A DNA stretch of 64,000 nucleotides from Cytophagales bacterium WSM2-2 (GTDB lineage: Bacteria; Bacteroidota; Bacteroidia; Cytophagales; Cyclobacteriaceae). The stretch is taken from the NCBI GenBank assembly GCA_015472025.1, contig BNHL01000001.1, positions 2,530,001 through 2,594,000 on the forward strand, given 5' to 3'. A model generated the notes under the pieces. That model ran no database searches. It saw only the letters and a program-made list of their open reading frames with translations, and was not told where the DNA came from. Numbering within the stretch: the stretch's first letter is position 1; each line of letters opens with the position of its first letter. Of the stretch, positions 35,794 to 44,574 are shown in pieces. A program made the translations under genes and the position numbers.

Positions 35794-36627
35794 CTATTTG
35801 ACAGCCACCAGGACCCTGTCTTTGCGATCCAGGTCCTTAAGAATTTGCACTTCTTTAAATTCTGAATTTCTAAATAACGCGGCTACTTCGAGGCCAAGGT
35901 GCTCGTTGATTTCGGCAATTACTTTACCATTCCTCGTCAGGATAGATTTACTTTTTTGGGCAATGGCTTTGTAAAAAAGCAACGGATCATTGTCAGGAAC
36001 AAATAAAGCCAGATGAGGTTCAAACTGCAACACGTTTTCACTCATCGTACTTTTTTCCTGCGAGCAAATGTAAGGTGGGTTGCTCACGATGAGATCTACT
36101 GGTTCCATTACAATGTCCTCCAGAAAATTTCTTTGAACCAATTCGATTTCCGCCCCAAGAATTCTTGAATTTTCATTCGCAATCTGCAAGGCCTTTTCAC
36201 TGATATCCAACGCAATCACTTGAGCCGAGGGAATTTCAAGTTTCAGGGTGATGGCGATACATCCACTGCCTGTGCCAACATCCAAGATGCGTGAAGGGAT
36301 AGGGTTTGTTTTTAAAACTTGTTCAATGAGGATCTCGGTCTCCGGTCGTGGTATCAGTACCGATGAATTCACCTTAAACTTTCTTTCGAAAAAATCAGCC
36401 TCTCCTAAAACATATTGCAGAGGTTCATGTTGATTTAGCCGGTTGATGATCTCTGATAAATCAATGAAGGCAACTTCTTTTTCCGCAAGAATGCTGGTGA
36501 ATGAAAGTTGATAATATTTTTCCATCAAGGCCAGCGCAATAGCATGAGCCTCGTCCAGGTCACTCAACGTTAAACCCGCTTTGATCGATTGAAAAACTGC
36601 TTTGGAATTAGTCGTCTTCCGGTTCAT
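35794..36627 (-). CDS. prmC: peptide chain release factor N5-glutamine methyltransferase
   Basis: Methylates the GGQ glutamine of release factors RF1 and RF2. The 277-residue protein has the helical N-terminal domain with PLQYVLGEADFFERKF, the SAM-binding motif ILDVGTGSGCIAITL and the catalytic NPPY motif (VSNPPYICSQE). The length is normal. It is divergent from ribD with only 24 bp between the start codons and lies 62 bp upstream of the barrel gene on its own strand. Confidence 0.96.
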   Translation of the reverse strand: MNRKTTNSKAVFQSIKAGLTLSDLDEAHAIALALMEKYYQLSFTSILAEKEVAFIDLSEIINRLNQHEPLQYVLGEADFFERKFKVNSSVLIPRPETEILIEQVLKTNPIPSRILDVGTGSGCIAITLKLEIPSAQVIALDISEKALQIANENSRILGAEIELVQRNFLEDIVMEPVDLIVSNPPYICSQEKSTMSENVLQFEPHLALFVPDNDPLLFYKAIAQKSKSILTRNGKVIAEINEHLGLEVAALFRNSEFKEVQILKDLDRKDRVLVAVK

Positions 36628-36651
36628 CTTTGCAATGATAATAAAAAGACC

Positions 36652-37677
36652 ATGACTCCCGATGAACTTTTCATGCAGCGCGCCTTTGAACTGGCACTAT
36701 TGGGTGCCGGGCAGGTGAGCCCCAACCCGAGGGTAGGTTGTGTGGTTGTTCATGACAATAAAATCATCGGGGAGGGCTGGCACAAAAAATATGGAGAACC
36801 TCACGCGGAGGTAAATGCGATTGCTTCTGTGCTAGACAAGTCCATATTGAAGGAAAGTACAATTTATGTAAACCTCGAGCCATGCTCACACTTCGGGAAA
36901 ACTCCTCCTTGTTCGGATTTATTGATTAAACACGGGGTAAAGAAGGTGATGATCTCGAATGTAGATACAAATCCGTTGGTAGAAGGTAAGGGTGTCAAAA
37001 AGATGAAAGATGCCGGAATAGAAGTCATCACCGGGATTTTGGAAAAAGAAGGCCGTGAATTGAACAAGCGTTTTTTCACTTTCATAGAGAAGCAGCGACC
37101 TTATGTCATTTTGAAATGGGCACAGACAGCAGACGGTTTCATTGCCCAAAAAAACTTTGAATCGAAATGGATAAGTAATGAGTTGTCCAGGCACTTGGTT
37201 CACCGCTGGCGTAGCGAGGAGGATGCCGTTTTAGTTGGCACACGAACAGCATCGCATGACAATCCATCACTTACTGTCAGAGAGTGGTCGGGCAGAAATC
37301 CGGTGCGGATAGTTATCGATCGGTTCCTACGATTGAATGAACATTTAAATTTATTTGATAGGAAAGCGAAAACAATTTGCTACAATGTTTTAAAGCATGA
37401 AGAGCACAACAACCTGGTTTTTATCCGTCTCAATGAAAATAGTTTCGTGAATGAATTGGTTCACAATCTGGTAAAACAAAAAATTCAATCAGTCATTATA
37501 GAGGGCGGTGCACAGACACTCGGGCTTTTCATGGAGGCCAAATTGTGGGATGAAGCCAGGGTCTTCACCTCTTCCAGATCTTTTGGAGAAGGTATTGCTG
37601 CCCCCATACTTGAAGGAAAAGTCAGTTCTTCAGTTTACCTCGATGCGGACTTAGTAGAAATTATCTTCCCGCGATAA
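36652..37677 (+). CDS. ribD: bifunctional riboflavin biosynthesis deaminase/reductase
   Basis: Carries out two steps of riboflavin synthesis. In the 341-residue protein the deaminase domain shows HAEVNAI (His51, Glu53) and PCSHFGKTPPC (Cys78, Cys87), the zinc site. The reductase domain follows from about residue 150 (RPYVILKWAQTADGFIA, VIIEGGAQTLGLF). The C-terminus ends VEIIFPR, normal for shorter Bacteroidota versions. The ATG at 36652 was chosen because the 21 upstream in-frame residues overlap prmC. No FMN riboswitch fits the 24-bp spacer. Confidence 0.95.
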   Translation: MTPDELFMQRAFELALLGAGQVSPNPRVGCVVVHDNKIIGEGWHKKYGEPHAEVNAIASVLDKSILKESTIYVNLEPCSHFGKTPPCSDLLIKHGVKKVMISNVDTNPLVEGKGVKKMKDAGIEVITGILEKEGRELNKRFFTFIEKQRPYVILKWAQTADGFIAQKNFESKWISNELSRHLVHRWRSEEDAVLVGTRTASHDNPSLTVREWSGRNPVRIVIDRFLRLNEHLNLFDRKAKTICYNVLKHEEHNNLVFIRLNENSFVNELVHNLVKQKIQSVIIEGGAQTLGLFMEAKLWDEARVFTSSRSFGEGIAAPILEGKVSSSVYLDADLVEIIFPR

Positions 37678-37742
37678 ACCAGAAAAAAGACGCTCCCGTA
37701 ATCCAGGGTATCCTTTTTAAAAACAAGAAAAAGTCTCGACCA

Positions 37743-37758
37743 CGGACAATTTTGTCCG
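37743..37758. other. short inverted repeat CGGACAATTTTGTCCG
   Basis: CGGACA and TGTCCG are separated by 4 nt, in the 170-bp spacer between ribD and a small gene. There is no T-run, so it is not a clear terminator. It could be an operator or a cloverleaf-like RNA stem. Confidence 0.35.
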
Positions 37759-37847
37759 AGTCCGAACGAGGTATTGAGGATTCCTATTTATTTTCCGAAT
37801 TTTAGATAGATTTTGTCAGGCACAATTGTTGTAAATCAATAGTTACT

Positions 37848-38099
37848 ATGGACACTCAAAAAGTTAAAACCTGCTTTACCATCACGTTCACTAACGAACA
37901 GTATCTGCATGCCAAGGCCTACGTGGATGACATGAGAAAACATCCACAGCGCGTCTTCTGGCAAGGTAAAAAGAACAAGTCGGACGATGAGTTAGTGATC
38001 GAGCAGATTGCTCACCGCATCCTTTCCGGATTTTACAATGATGATCCATTCAATGCAGGCAAACACATCCTGCGTATGGACAGCATGGTGAATGGATAA
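37848..38099 (+). CDS. small hypothetical protein (83 aa)
   Basis: An 83-residue soluble protein, MDTQKVKTCFTITFTNEQYL..., with charged helical stretches (AYVDDMRKHPQRVFWQGKKN) and no signal peptide or membrane segment. No domain is recognised. It has an ATG start and a 170-bp spacer upstream, with reading-frame statistics resembling real genes. It converges on the nucleoside phosphorylase gene. Function unknown. Confidence 0.6.
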   Translation: MDTQKVKTCFTITFTNEQYLHAKAYVDDMRKHPQRVFWQGKKNKSDDELVIEQIAHRILSGFYNDDPFNAGKHILRMDSMVNG

Positions 38100-38155
38100 T
38101 TGACGTTAATAAGTTATTAATTAATAGTACTGAGTAATTATTAATCGATAACGAA

Positions 38156-39013
38156 TTACACTCTCTCCAGAACTTTTTCGATCAGGTTTTCGATGACCTT
38201 ATTTGGGTCTTTGACGAATTTATTTTTCATCCGGTTGGCAAGAATAGCATTGACGCTTAATGCTTCGTGTCCGAGCAATCTGGCCATAGCGTAATATCCG
38301 GCTGTTTCCATTTCGAAGTTCGTAAGCCAGAAATCTCCTTTGTGATAATAGTTGAGGTCTTCCAGCAAATTTGGCAGGCGCACCGGTGCACGCAACGTTC
38401 TTCCTTGCGGTGCATAAAATCCGGGGCTCGTTACGGTATTTCCTTTTCGCATATCGAAACCGATACGTTCGAGCAGAGACTCTGAACCACGGACTACATA
38501 AGGCATGAACGGCAGACCCGTTTTTTTCTGAATGTCATGAGCGAGGCCAGCCTCTTCGTCATTCATCGGCAGGTCATAAAAATTCATCAGGTTATCGAGA
38601 CCGACAGCATAATCGGAAACAAGATGTGAGCCTACCGCAATGTCCTCCTGAAGAGCCCCGGAAGTTCCAATGCGTATCACCTTGAGTTTCTTTTTGCGGG
38701 GCTTCGGCTCTCTTGTTTTTAAATCGATATTAACGAGGGCATCCAGCTCTGAAAAAAATATCTCCACATTGTCGGTACCAATTCCTGTGCTGATCACAGT
38801 AATTCTCTTCCCATTAAATTTCCCGACATGAGTGATAAACTCGCGTTTATTCATCTCGAATTCGATGTCATCAAAAAACTGACTTACCATATACACCCGG
38901 CTTGGATCGCCTACGGCAATCACGGTGTCACTGACATGTTTTGGTAAAAGATTAAGATGATAGACGCTCCCGTCGGGGTTGAGGAGAAGATCGGTTTCGG
39001 AAATTTTAGGCAT
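38156..39013 (-). CDS. nucleoside phosphorylase (uridine phosphorylase-type)
   Basis: A 285-residue PNP/UDP phosphorylase family enzyme that splits a nucleoside with phosphate into base and ribose-1-phosphate. Motifs are TVIAVGDPSRV near the start, VISTGIGTDNVEIFFSEL, IRIGTSGAL and the active-site NFEMETAGYY. The layout fits uridine phosphorylases of Bacteroidota more than purine enzymes, but the substrate needs testing. Its start overlaps the kmo stop by 8 bp, so it is the last gene of the kynurenine operon. A link to nicotinamide or uridine salvage is a guess. Confidence 0.85.
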   Translation of the reverse strand: MPKISETDLLLNPDGSVYHLNLLPKHVSDTVIAVGDPSRVYMVSQFFDDIEFEMNKREFITHVGKFNGKRITVISTGIGTDNVEIFFSELDALVNIDLKTREPKPRKKKLKVIRIGTSGALQEDIAVGSHLVSDYAVGLDNLMNFYDLPMNDEEAGLAHDIQKKTGLPFMPYVVRGSESLLERIGFDMRKGNTVTSPGFYAPQGRTLRAPVRLPNLLEDLNYYHKGDFWLTNFEMETAGYYAMARLLGHEALSVNAILANRMKNKFVKDPNKVIENLIEKVLERV

Positions 39014-40343
39014 AAGCCTTCAATTTATTCACGATGCTTTCAAAATCCAATTGCTCCCATGTTGTTTCTATGTTAACACGCCTCATCACTTCGTCCATGA
39101 TTTGCTTTTGCTTTTGACCAGTGGTGAGTGCGTCTGCGTAACTGATATCTTCCCGGAACGTGACCATTGTATACAAGGGTATCCAGTGTTCAGGATATAA
39201 TTGATTAAGCTTGGCTTCAATCTTCTTTCGCAATAAGAATTTTGCATCGCCTACGAGGTCACGCATTTCGATAAAATTATCCAGCGCCAGTTGCGCAATA
39301 GCGTCTGTATTTGGTTTCCTCGATTTCTGGAACTGATCAAAGAGTGCTGGCCAATCGGAAGCCTGGTCAAGTAATTGATTTAGTATCCGACAGTCTTCAA
39401 ACCCCGCATTCATGCCTTGTCCATAAAAAGGAACAATGGCGTGTGCAGCATCTCCGATCACCAGTGTTTTGTTTTTGACCCAGGGGAAACATTTCATGGT
39501 CACCAATGATGAAGCCGGTGTGTTGACAAAATCACTGACAGCACCCGGCATTAATGTAAGGGCATCCGGAAAGGTCTCCTTTAGAAAATTCTCAACATCA
39601 CCTGAAGTCTTTAGTGAATTGAAAGACAATTGACCATCAAAAGGGAAAAATAATGTGCAGGTAAAACTTCCATCCGGATTTGGAAGGGCGATGAGCATAA
39701 AACTTTCACGCGGCCAGATATGTAATGAGTTTTTTTCGAGCTGAAAATTTCCATTAGCATCTGGAATGTGCAGCTCTTTATAGCCGTGAGCAATGTAATC
39801 CTGTGAATAATCTATCCGGTCGGTAATTTGCATTGAGCTCCGTACGGCTGAGAATGCACCGTCTGCACCGATAATAGAATCGAACGCAAGTGAAGTGGTA
39901 TGATTTGAAAAGGAGATCTGGGTCTTGTCAAAATCAACAGAAGCGATCCGGTGGTCAAAGAAGAAATTAACCCCGAGCGACTCCGCTTTGTTCATGAGCA
40001 CCATATTCAAATTGCTCCGGGAGATTGAGTTGATGAACTGCCCTTCTTTACCGTAGGGCTGATAACTCAATTTTCCAAGACGATCATGCATTGTTCTACC
40101 GTGCATCGGAATTGCGGCTTTCTTAATTTCATCCGTCAGTCCGACTTCATCCAAGGCCCTAAGTCCACGGTTGCTTAACGCGAGATTGATTGATCGGCCG
40201 CGATCAACAGTTTGCTTGCGCATATCAGGTCTGCGCTCGAAGACGGAAACCCGGAACCCTCGTTTAGCTAAATAGATTGAAAGAAGTGAGCCGACCAGTC
40301 CGGCTCCCGCAATAGCGATGTGTTGGTTTTTATCGAAGGGCAT
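39006..40343 (-). CDS. kmo: kynurenine 3-monooxygenase
   Basis: A flavoprotein hydroxylase converting L-kynurenine to 3-hydroxykynurenine with NADPH and O2. The 445-residue protein has the FAD-binding Rossmann motif AIAGAGLVGSLLSIYLAKRG at the N-terminus, RSINLALSNRGLRAL, the GADGAFSAVR motif and the second FAD motif IGDAAHAIVPFYGQGMNAG. The start MPFDKNQHIAI at 40343 was chosen over a longer TTG-type reading. It overlaps kynU by 14 bp upstream and the phosphorylase by 8 bp downstream, so translation is coupled across the operon. Confidence 0.95.
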   Translation of the reverse strand: MPFDKNQHIAIAGAGLVGSLLSIYLAKRGFRVSVFERRPDMRKQTVDRGRSINLALSNRGLRALDEVGLTDEIKKAAIPMHGRTMHDRLGKLSYQPYGKEGQFINSISRSNLNMVLMNKAESLGVNFFFDHRIASVDFDKTQISFSNHTTSLAFDSIIGADGAFSAVRSSMQITDRIDYSQDYIAHGYKELHIPDANGNFQLEKNSLHIWPRESFMLIALPNPDGSFTCTLFFPFDGQLSFNSLKTSGDVENFLKETFPDALTLMPGAVSDFVNTPASSLVTMKCFPWVKNKTLVIGDAAHAIVPFYGQGMNAGFEDCRILNQLLDQASDWPALFDQFQKSRKPNTDAIAQLALDNFIEMRDLVGDAKFLLRKKIEAKLNQLYPEHWIPLYTMVTFREDISYADALTTGQKQKQIMDEVMRRVNIETTWEQLDFESIVNKLKAYA

Positions 40344-41598
40344 TGGCAAAGATCTGTGCGAATGAAAAGACTTCTTCAAATGTGTTGTACAGTGGAACAG
40401 GTGCCACACGGATTACGTTTGGCTCGCGCCAGTCAGCAACAACTCCCGTACGGGTAATACGGTCAAAAACTTTCTTACCGTTCTTTTTCATCAATATGGA
40501 AAGCTGACAACCTCTCGCCTGCGGATCAGAAGGAGTGATGATGGTAAAATGATTCTCGAAACCGTCAATTGATTCCAGCAAGAATTCAAGGAAGCCTGTG
40601 AGTAGGAGACTCTTTTTGCGAAGTGCTTTCATGCCCACCTTATTGAAAATCTCGAGTGAAGCCAACTGGGCAGCTCCCGATAGTACGGGAAAATTTGAAA
40701 GTTGCCAGCCATCGACTCCTGGCATTGGCCGGAATCCTTTTTTCATTTGGAAGCGCTCTTTGTCATCATGGCCCCACCAGCCCGCATGTCGGGGAATCTC
40801 AAAATTAAGGGCATGTTTTTCATGAACAAAAGCACCGGCCATACCACCCGGCCCTGAATTCAGATACTTGTAACCACACCAAACGGCAAAATCAACTTCA
40901 TCGTTGTGAAGTTCGAGAGGAACATTGCCGGCAGCGTGGGCGAGGTCAAATCCTGCAACAGCGCCAGCCTGGTGAGCAGCATATGTTATATTTTTAATAT
41001 CAAAAAATTGCCCGGAATAATATTGCACACCTCCAAAAATCACGAGTGCAATCGAAGTTTTGTTCGCTTCTATTTTTTGCAGGATATCTTCTGTGCGAAG
41101 AATGAATTCTCCCTCACGTGGTAGTAATTCGATAATTGCATCAGTCGGATTGAATCCATGGCTTTTCACCTGCGATTCAAATGCATATTGATCGGAAGAA
41201 AACGCGCCCGCTTCCGTTAAGATTTTATACCGCTCTTTCGTAGGGCGATAGAAGGAAGTCAACATCAGGTGTAGGTTCACCGTAAGTTGGTTCATTGCTA
41301 CAACCTCCAGCGGCTTGCCCCCGACTACCTTTGCCAGGGCTTTTTTGCTGAATTTGTGATAGTGGAGCCACGGCCTCCGGGAGTGAAAATGACCTTCAAC
41401 ACCCAACTCAGCCCAGTCAGTCAATTCTTCATTGACAAATTTCTTTGTTGACTTGGGTTGAAGTCCCAGCGAGTTACCTGTAAGATAAACAGCTCTCTTC
41501 CCATTGACTTTGGGTAGAAGAAAAAGTGACCGACAGGTGCGAAGAGGATCTTGCTGATCTAGTTTTTTGGCGAAAGACGCGGATTTTTCAAACTTCAT
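40330..41598 (-). CDS. kynU: kynureninase
   Basis: A PLP enzyme that cleaves 3-hydroxykynurenine to 3-hydroxyanthranilate and alanine. In the 422-residue protein the cofactor lysine is Lys244 in WCGYKYLNSGPGG. The family motif YLTGNSLGLQPKST is near the N-terminus, GFDLAHAAGNVPL binds PLP and RITRTGVVADWREPNVIRVAP lies near the C-terminus. It lies 27 bp downstream of ogt and overlaps kmo by 14 bp. kmo and kynU act in successive steps. Confidence 0.96.
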   Translation of the reverse strand: MKFEKSASFAKKLDQQDPLRTCRSLFLLPKVNGKRAVYLTGNSLGLQPKSTKKFVNEELTDWAELGVEGHFHSRRPWLHYHKFSKKALAKVVGGKPLEVVAMNQLTVNLHLMLTSFYRPTKERYKILTEAGAFSSDQYAFESQVKSHGFNPTDAIIELLPREGEFILRTEDILQKIEANKTSIALVIFGGVQYYSGQFFDIKNITYAAHQAGAVAGFDLAHAAGNVPLELHNDEVDFAVWCGYKYLNSGPGGMAGAFVHEKHALNFEIPRHAGWWGHDDKERFQMKKGFRPMPGVDGWQLSNFPVLSGAAQLASLEIFNKVGMKALRKKSLLLTGFLEFLLESIDGFENHFTIITPSDPQARGCQLSILMKKNGKKVFDRITRTGVVADWREPNVIRVAPVPLYNTFEEVFSFAQIFANALR

Positions 41599-41625
41599 GA
41601 TTCAATGACACGAAGTTCAAAGGTA

Positions 41626-42102
41626 TCAAAATATTGAGAGCTGTTTTTGCATGGCACCCTCGTGTTCGAGCAGCCAGACTTTTCTTTCCAAACCTCCGCC
41701 ATAGCCAACGAGATCACCGCTTTTGCCGATCACACGGTGACAGGGCACTGCAATTGCTACCGGGTTCTGACCATTTGCAAGACCTACAGCACGGATGGAC
41801 TTGATGTCACCAATACGAATTGCCAGCTCTTGATAGGAGATCGTCTTTCCGAAAGGGATGTTTAATAATTCACTCCACACTTTTACCTGAAACTCAGAAC
41901 CTCTCAGTCCTATCGGGAAAGAAAAGAATTTCCTTCTTCCGGAAAAATATTCACTTAATTCTGAAATACACTGATCAATAACTGGTGTGCGGACTTCGCT
42001 CACTTTAGGATCCCATAAGAATCCAAGCATGGTGATCTCTTCATTTTCAGACTCGATTTGCAATTCACCGACAGGAGATGAGCAGTAAGCGATTCCTTTC
42101 AC
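41626..42102 (-). CDS. ogt: methylated-DNA-protein-cysteine S-methyltransferase
   Basis: Direct repair of O6-methylguanine by irreversible transfer of the methyl group to Cys121 in AVPCHRVIG. The 158-residue protein has the usual helix-turn-helix region (PFGKTISYQELAIRIGD, IRAVGLANGQNPVAI). It is the Ogt form without an Ada domain. Its start overlaps the upstream barrel gene by 4 bp and its end is 27 bp before kynU. The repair gene therefore sits inside the kynurenine operon without an obvious metabolic reason. Confidence 0.94.
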   Translation of the reverse strand: MKGIAYCSSPVGELQIESENEEITMLGFLWDPKVSEVRTPVIDQCISELSEYFSGRRKFFSFPIGLRGSEFQVKVWSELLNIPFGKTISYQELAIRIGDIKSIRAVGLANGQNPVAIAVPCHRVIGKSGDLVGYGGGLERKVWLLEHEGAMQKQLSIF

Positions 42103-42653
42103 TCTTTTTTCTTTTTGCCACCCCCGATGGCTACACCGATTTTGGCAGTGAAATAATTGCCGCTGACGTAACTGACATAAGTTGGATTGTCAACCGGGTT
42201 TAGATTCGGAATCATGCTTTTGCCGACTAACTTCACTTGAGACATCACATTGTATTCTGTGGTAATTGTGAGATGTCCTACATCGAATCCCAATCGTGGA
42301 TAGAATCCGATTTTATTTTTTTCATAATCTCTCGAGCAGTCACACATCATACCCGCACTGCTCAGTGTGTAGAGGCCAACGCCCAGCCCGGCAAAAAACC
42401 GGGTTCCGTTTTTATCTAGAAAGTAATACTGACCATTAGGACCATAAGAGCCTGTTAAAATAGATTGTGCGGCACTGGTCACCGCTCCCTCCAGGCGTAA
42501 ACCAACCGACCACTTGTCGGTGATTCGATATGCGGGTTCCATGTACAAAGCAGGAAATCCGCCACCGAAGCTGAATTTGACTTTACGATAATTTTGAGAG
42601 AATGTAGAGATTGAAGCAAAGCACAGACAAGAGATAAAGAGTATTTTTTTCAT
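42099..42653 (-). CDS. hypothetical outer-membrane beta-barrel protein
   Basis: A 184-residue exported protein: signal peptide MKKILFISCLCFASISTFSQ, then beta-barrel-like strands (KVKFSFGGGFPALYMEPAYR, FFAGLGVGLYTLSSAG, YVSGNYFTAKIGVAIGGG). A run of basic residues (GGGKKKKE) ends the chain. A Met eight codons upstream exists, but the later one opens the signal peptide. The gene lies between haaO (30 bp) and ogt (4-bp overlap). Its function is unknown. It could be a porin-like protein for substrate uptake, but that is speculation. Confidence 0.7.
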   Translation of the reverse strand: MKKILFISCLCFASISTFSQNYRKVKFSFGGGFPALYMEPAYRITDKWSVGLRLEGAVTSAAQSILTGSYGPNGQYYFLDKNGTRFFAGLGVGLYTLSSAGMMCDCSRDYEKNKIGFYPRLGFDVGHLTITTEYNVMSQVKLVGKSMIPNLNPVDNPTYVSYVSGNYFTAKIGVAIGGGKKKKE

Positions 42654-42683
42654 AACCTGATAGTTTTTGCCCACCAAATAGTG

Positions 42684-43217
42684 TTATCCGCTGAACCGCG
42701 GATCTGCCTCCATCACTGTCCCACATTTCTTGCAAGTACGGAATTCTTTGGAACCATAAAATTCCTTAAAACGGGGTATAAAATCTTTTTCAATGTTGTC
42801 GAGGTGGAAACGGTATTCATGCAACTTGTTGTTGCAGTTATCGCAAAACCAGATCAGTCCGTCTTCATAAGTTTGTGCCGCGCGTTTGCATTCAATAACT
42901 AACCCAACGGAGTTGGCCGGTCGCTCCGGACGATGAGGTGTGTTTGCGGGGAGTAAAAACATTTCCCCTTCCTTAATGGGGATATCTACCGCTTTCCCAT
43001 CTTCCTGGATGCGCACATTGATGTTGCCCTGAAGTTGATAGAATAGTTCTTCCGTTTGGTTGAAGTGAAAGTCTTTTCGGGCATTGGGACCGCCTACGAT
43101 CATTACGATGTAATCACCTGCATCAGCATATAGATTCTTATTTCCGACCGGAGGTTTTAGCAGATCACGATTATCTGCAATCCATTGATTTAAATTGAAA
43201 GGTCTTCGGACGGCCAT
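42684..43217 (-). CDS. haaO: 3-hydroxyanthranilate 3,4-dioxygenase
   Basis: A cupin iron dioxygenase that opens the ring of 3-hydroxyanthranilate. In the 177-residue form the metal ligands His51, Glu57 and His95 fall in DFHFNQTEELFYQ and NTPHRPE, the same numbering as the well-studied bacterial enzyme. A rubredoxin-like second metal site is complete, with Cys125 and Cys128 (FCDNC) and Cys162 and Cys165 (TCKKC). The start MAVRRPFNLNQW at 43217 was chosen over one eight residues upstream. First gene of the tight run down to the nucleoside phosphorylase; the thiolase is 104 bp upstream. Confidence 0.97.
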   Translation of the reverse strand: MAVRRPFNLNQWIADNRDLLKPPVGNKNLYADAGDYIVMIVGGPNARKDFHFNQTEELFYQLQGNINVRIQEDGKAVDIPIKEGEMFLLPANTPHRPERPANSVGLVIECKRAAQTYEDGLIWFCDNCNNKLHEYRFHLDNIEKDFIPRFKEFYGSKEFRTCKKCGTVMEADPRFSG

Positions 43218-43321
43218 GTCGTTGATTTTTTGTGCTACCAATTTAGCAAATCTTACCCGTAAGCTAAATCAGAAAGTCTTCGGTCGGAATCTTATGTCTT
43301 GATACTTACGTTTAGTGCCCT

Positions 43322-44515
43322 CTAAACATTCTCATAAATAATAGCTGCACCTTGTCCGACACCTATACACATCGAGGCAAGTCCGTATTTCACATTGCGC
43401 TTCTTCATTTCGTGGATCAACGTTGCACTGATGCGCACACCGCTGCAACCCAGGGGGTGCCCAATGGCAATAGAGCCTCCATTTACATTTACAATCGATG
43501 AGTCAAGGCCCAGGTCGCGCATGCTGGCGATGGCCTGTGAGGCAAAAGCCTCGTTCAATTCAATCAAGCCGAGGTCAGAAATTTTTAACCCTGCGCGTTG
43601 TAAAGCTTTTTGTGTGGCAGGAACCGGACCAATGCCCATGTACGCAGGATCAACACCCGCTATAGCAACGGACACAACTCTTGCTAGAGGCTTGAGGTTA
43701 TTTTTTTTGACGAATTCTTCACTCGCAATGAGACTTGCAGCCGAGCCATCGTTGATTCCGGATGAATTTCCTGCGGTAACACTTCCCCCTTCTTTGAAGG
43801 CAGGTTTCAGCGTGCCTAATTTCTCGAGTGTTGACTCACGCGGATTTTCATCTTTGTCGAAAATAAAATTCTCCTTGCCTTTAGCGACTGTCACTGCAAT
43901 CATCTCCTCCTTGAATTTCCCGGCAGCATGTGCCTGGGCATATTTTTGTTGTGACGACAAAGCGAATTTGTCCTGGTCTTCACGACTCACTTTCCATTTT
44001 TCAGCGACATTCTCTGCGGTCTCCCCCATGCTGAATGGATGATACATTTTGGCGAGCTTCGGATTGGTAAACCGCCAGCCTATAGTCGTGTCATAGATTT
44101 CGGTCTTTCTCGAAAAAGCTTCATCACCTTTAGCCATCACGAAAGGTGCACGGGTCATGCTCTCCACGCCACCGGCAATATATAATTGACCATCGCCATG
44201 AATTATTCCGCGTGAAGCATCCATAATCGCTTGTAACCCGGATGCACACAACCTGTTAACGGTGACACCACCAACCGTAGTCGGAAGTCCGGCAAGCAGA
44301 GCAGCCATTCGCGCTACGTTCCGGTTGTCTTCTCCTGCTTGGTTGGCCGCACCAAAAACAACATCTTCAATCTGATTGACATCAATGGAAGGATTGCGCT
44401 CTAGGAGTTTTTTGACTACCAGAGCTGCAAGGTCGTCTGGCCGTACAGTTGCGAGTGAACCCGCATATTTTCCAATGGGTGTACGGAGAATGTCAATGAT
44501 ATAAGCGCTTTGCAT
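43322..44515 (-). CDS. acetyl-CoA C-acyltransferase (thiolase)
   Basis: A 397-residue degradative thiolase. The nucleophilic Cys90 lies in VNRLCASGLQAI. The His of GGSIAIGHPLGCSGVR and the Cys of SMCIGVGQGA complete the active site. It cleaves 3-oxoacyl-CoA to acetyl-CoA and a shorter acyl-CoA. The sequence cannot distinguish a fatty-acid, a PaaJ/PcaF or an acetoacetyl-CoA role. Its place 104 bp upstream of haaO on the same strand would suit a 3-oxoadipyl-CoA thiolase in a catabolic kynurenine route. The ATG at 44515 starts the family-typical MQSAYIIDILRTPIGK. Confidence 0.9.
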   Translation of the reverse strand: MQSAYIIDILRTPIGKYAGSLATVRPDDLAALVVKKLLERNPSIDVNQIEDVVFGAANQAGEDNRNVARMAALLAGLPTTVGGVTVNRLCASGLQAIMDASRGIIHGDGQLYIAGGVESMTRAPFVMAKGDEAFSRKTEIYDTTIGWRFTNPKLAKMYHPFSMGETAENVAEKWKVSREDQDKFALSSQQKYAQAHAAGKFKEEMIAVTVAKGKENFIFDKDENPRESTLEKLGTLKPAFKEGGSVTAGNSSGINDGSAASLIASEEFVKKNNLKPLARVVSVAIAGVDPAYMGIGPVPATQKALQRAGLKISDLGLIELNEAFASQAIASMRDLGLDSSIVNVNGGSIAIGHPLGCSGVRISATLIHEMKKRNVKYGLASMCIGVGQGAAIIYENV

Positions 44516-44517
44516 GA

Positions 44518-44546
44518 TTTGTATTGATTTCGATTGATTATTTTTG
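44518..44546 (+). promoter_or_regulatory. predicted promoter of the DUF4293 gene
   Basis: TATTTTTG (44539-44546) fits TAnnTTTG and a TTTG lies at 44518-44521, with 17 nt between them, slightly short of the usual 19. The ATG follows 28 nt after the -7 element. The region also lies upstream of the divergent thiolase gene. Confidence 0.45.
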
Positions 44547-44574
44547 CCGGATCGCAAGTTAAATCAACCCCTTT

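Noticed and set aside
36628..36651. FMN riboswitch before ribD
   Set aside because: The 24-bp spacer to prmC is far too short for the aptamer.
43395..44042. 215-codon plus-strand frame antisense to the thiolase gene
   Set aside because: It is a shadow of a highly conserved thiolase in the opposite strand, with low-complexity content and no recognisable domain.
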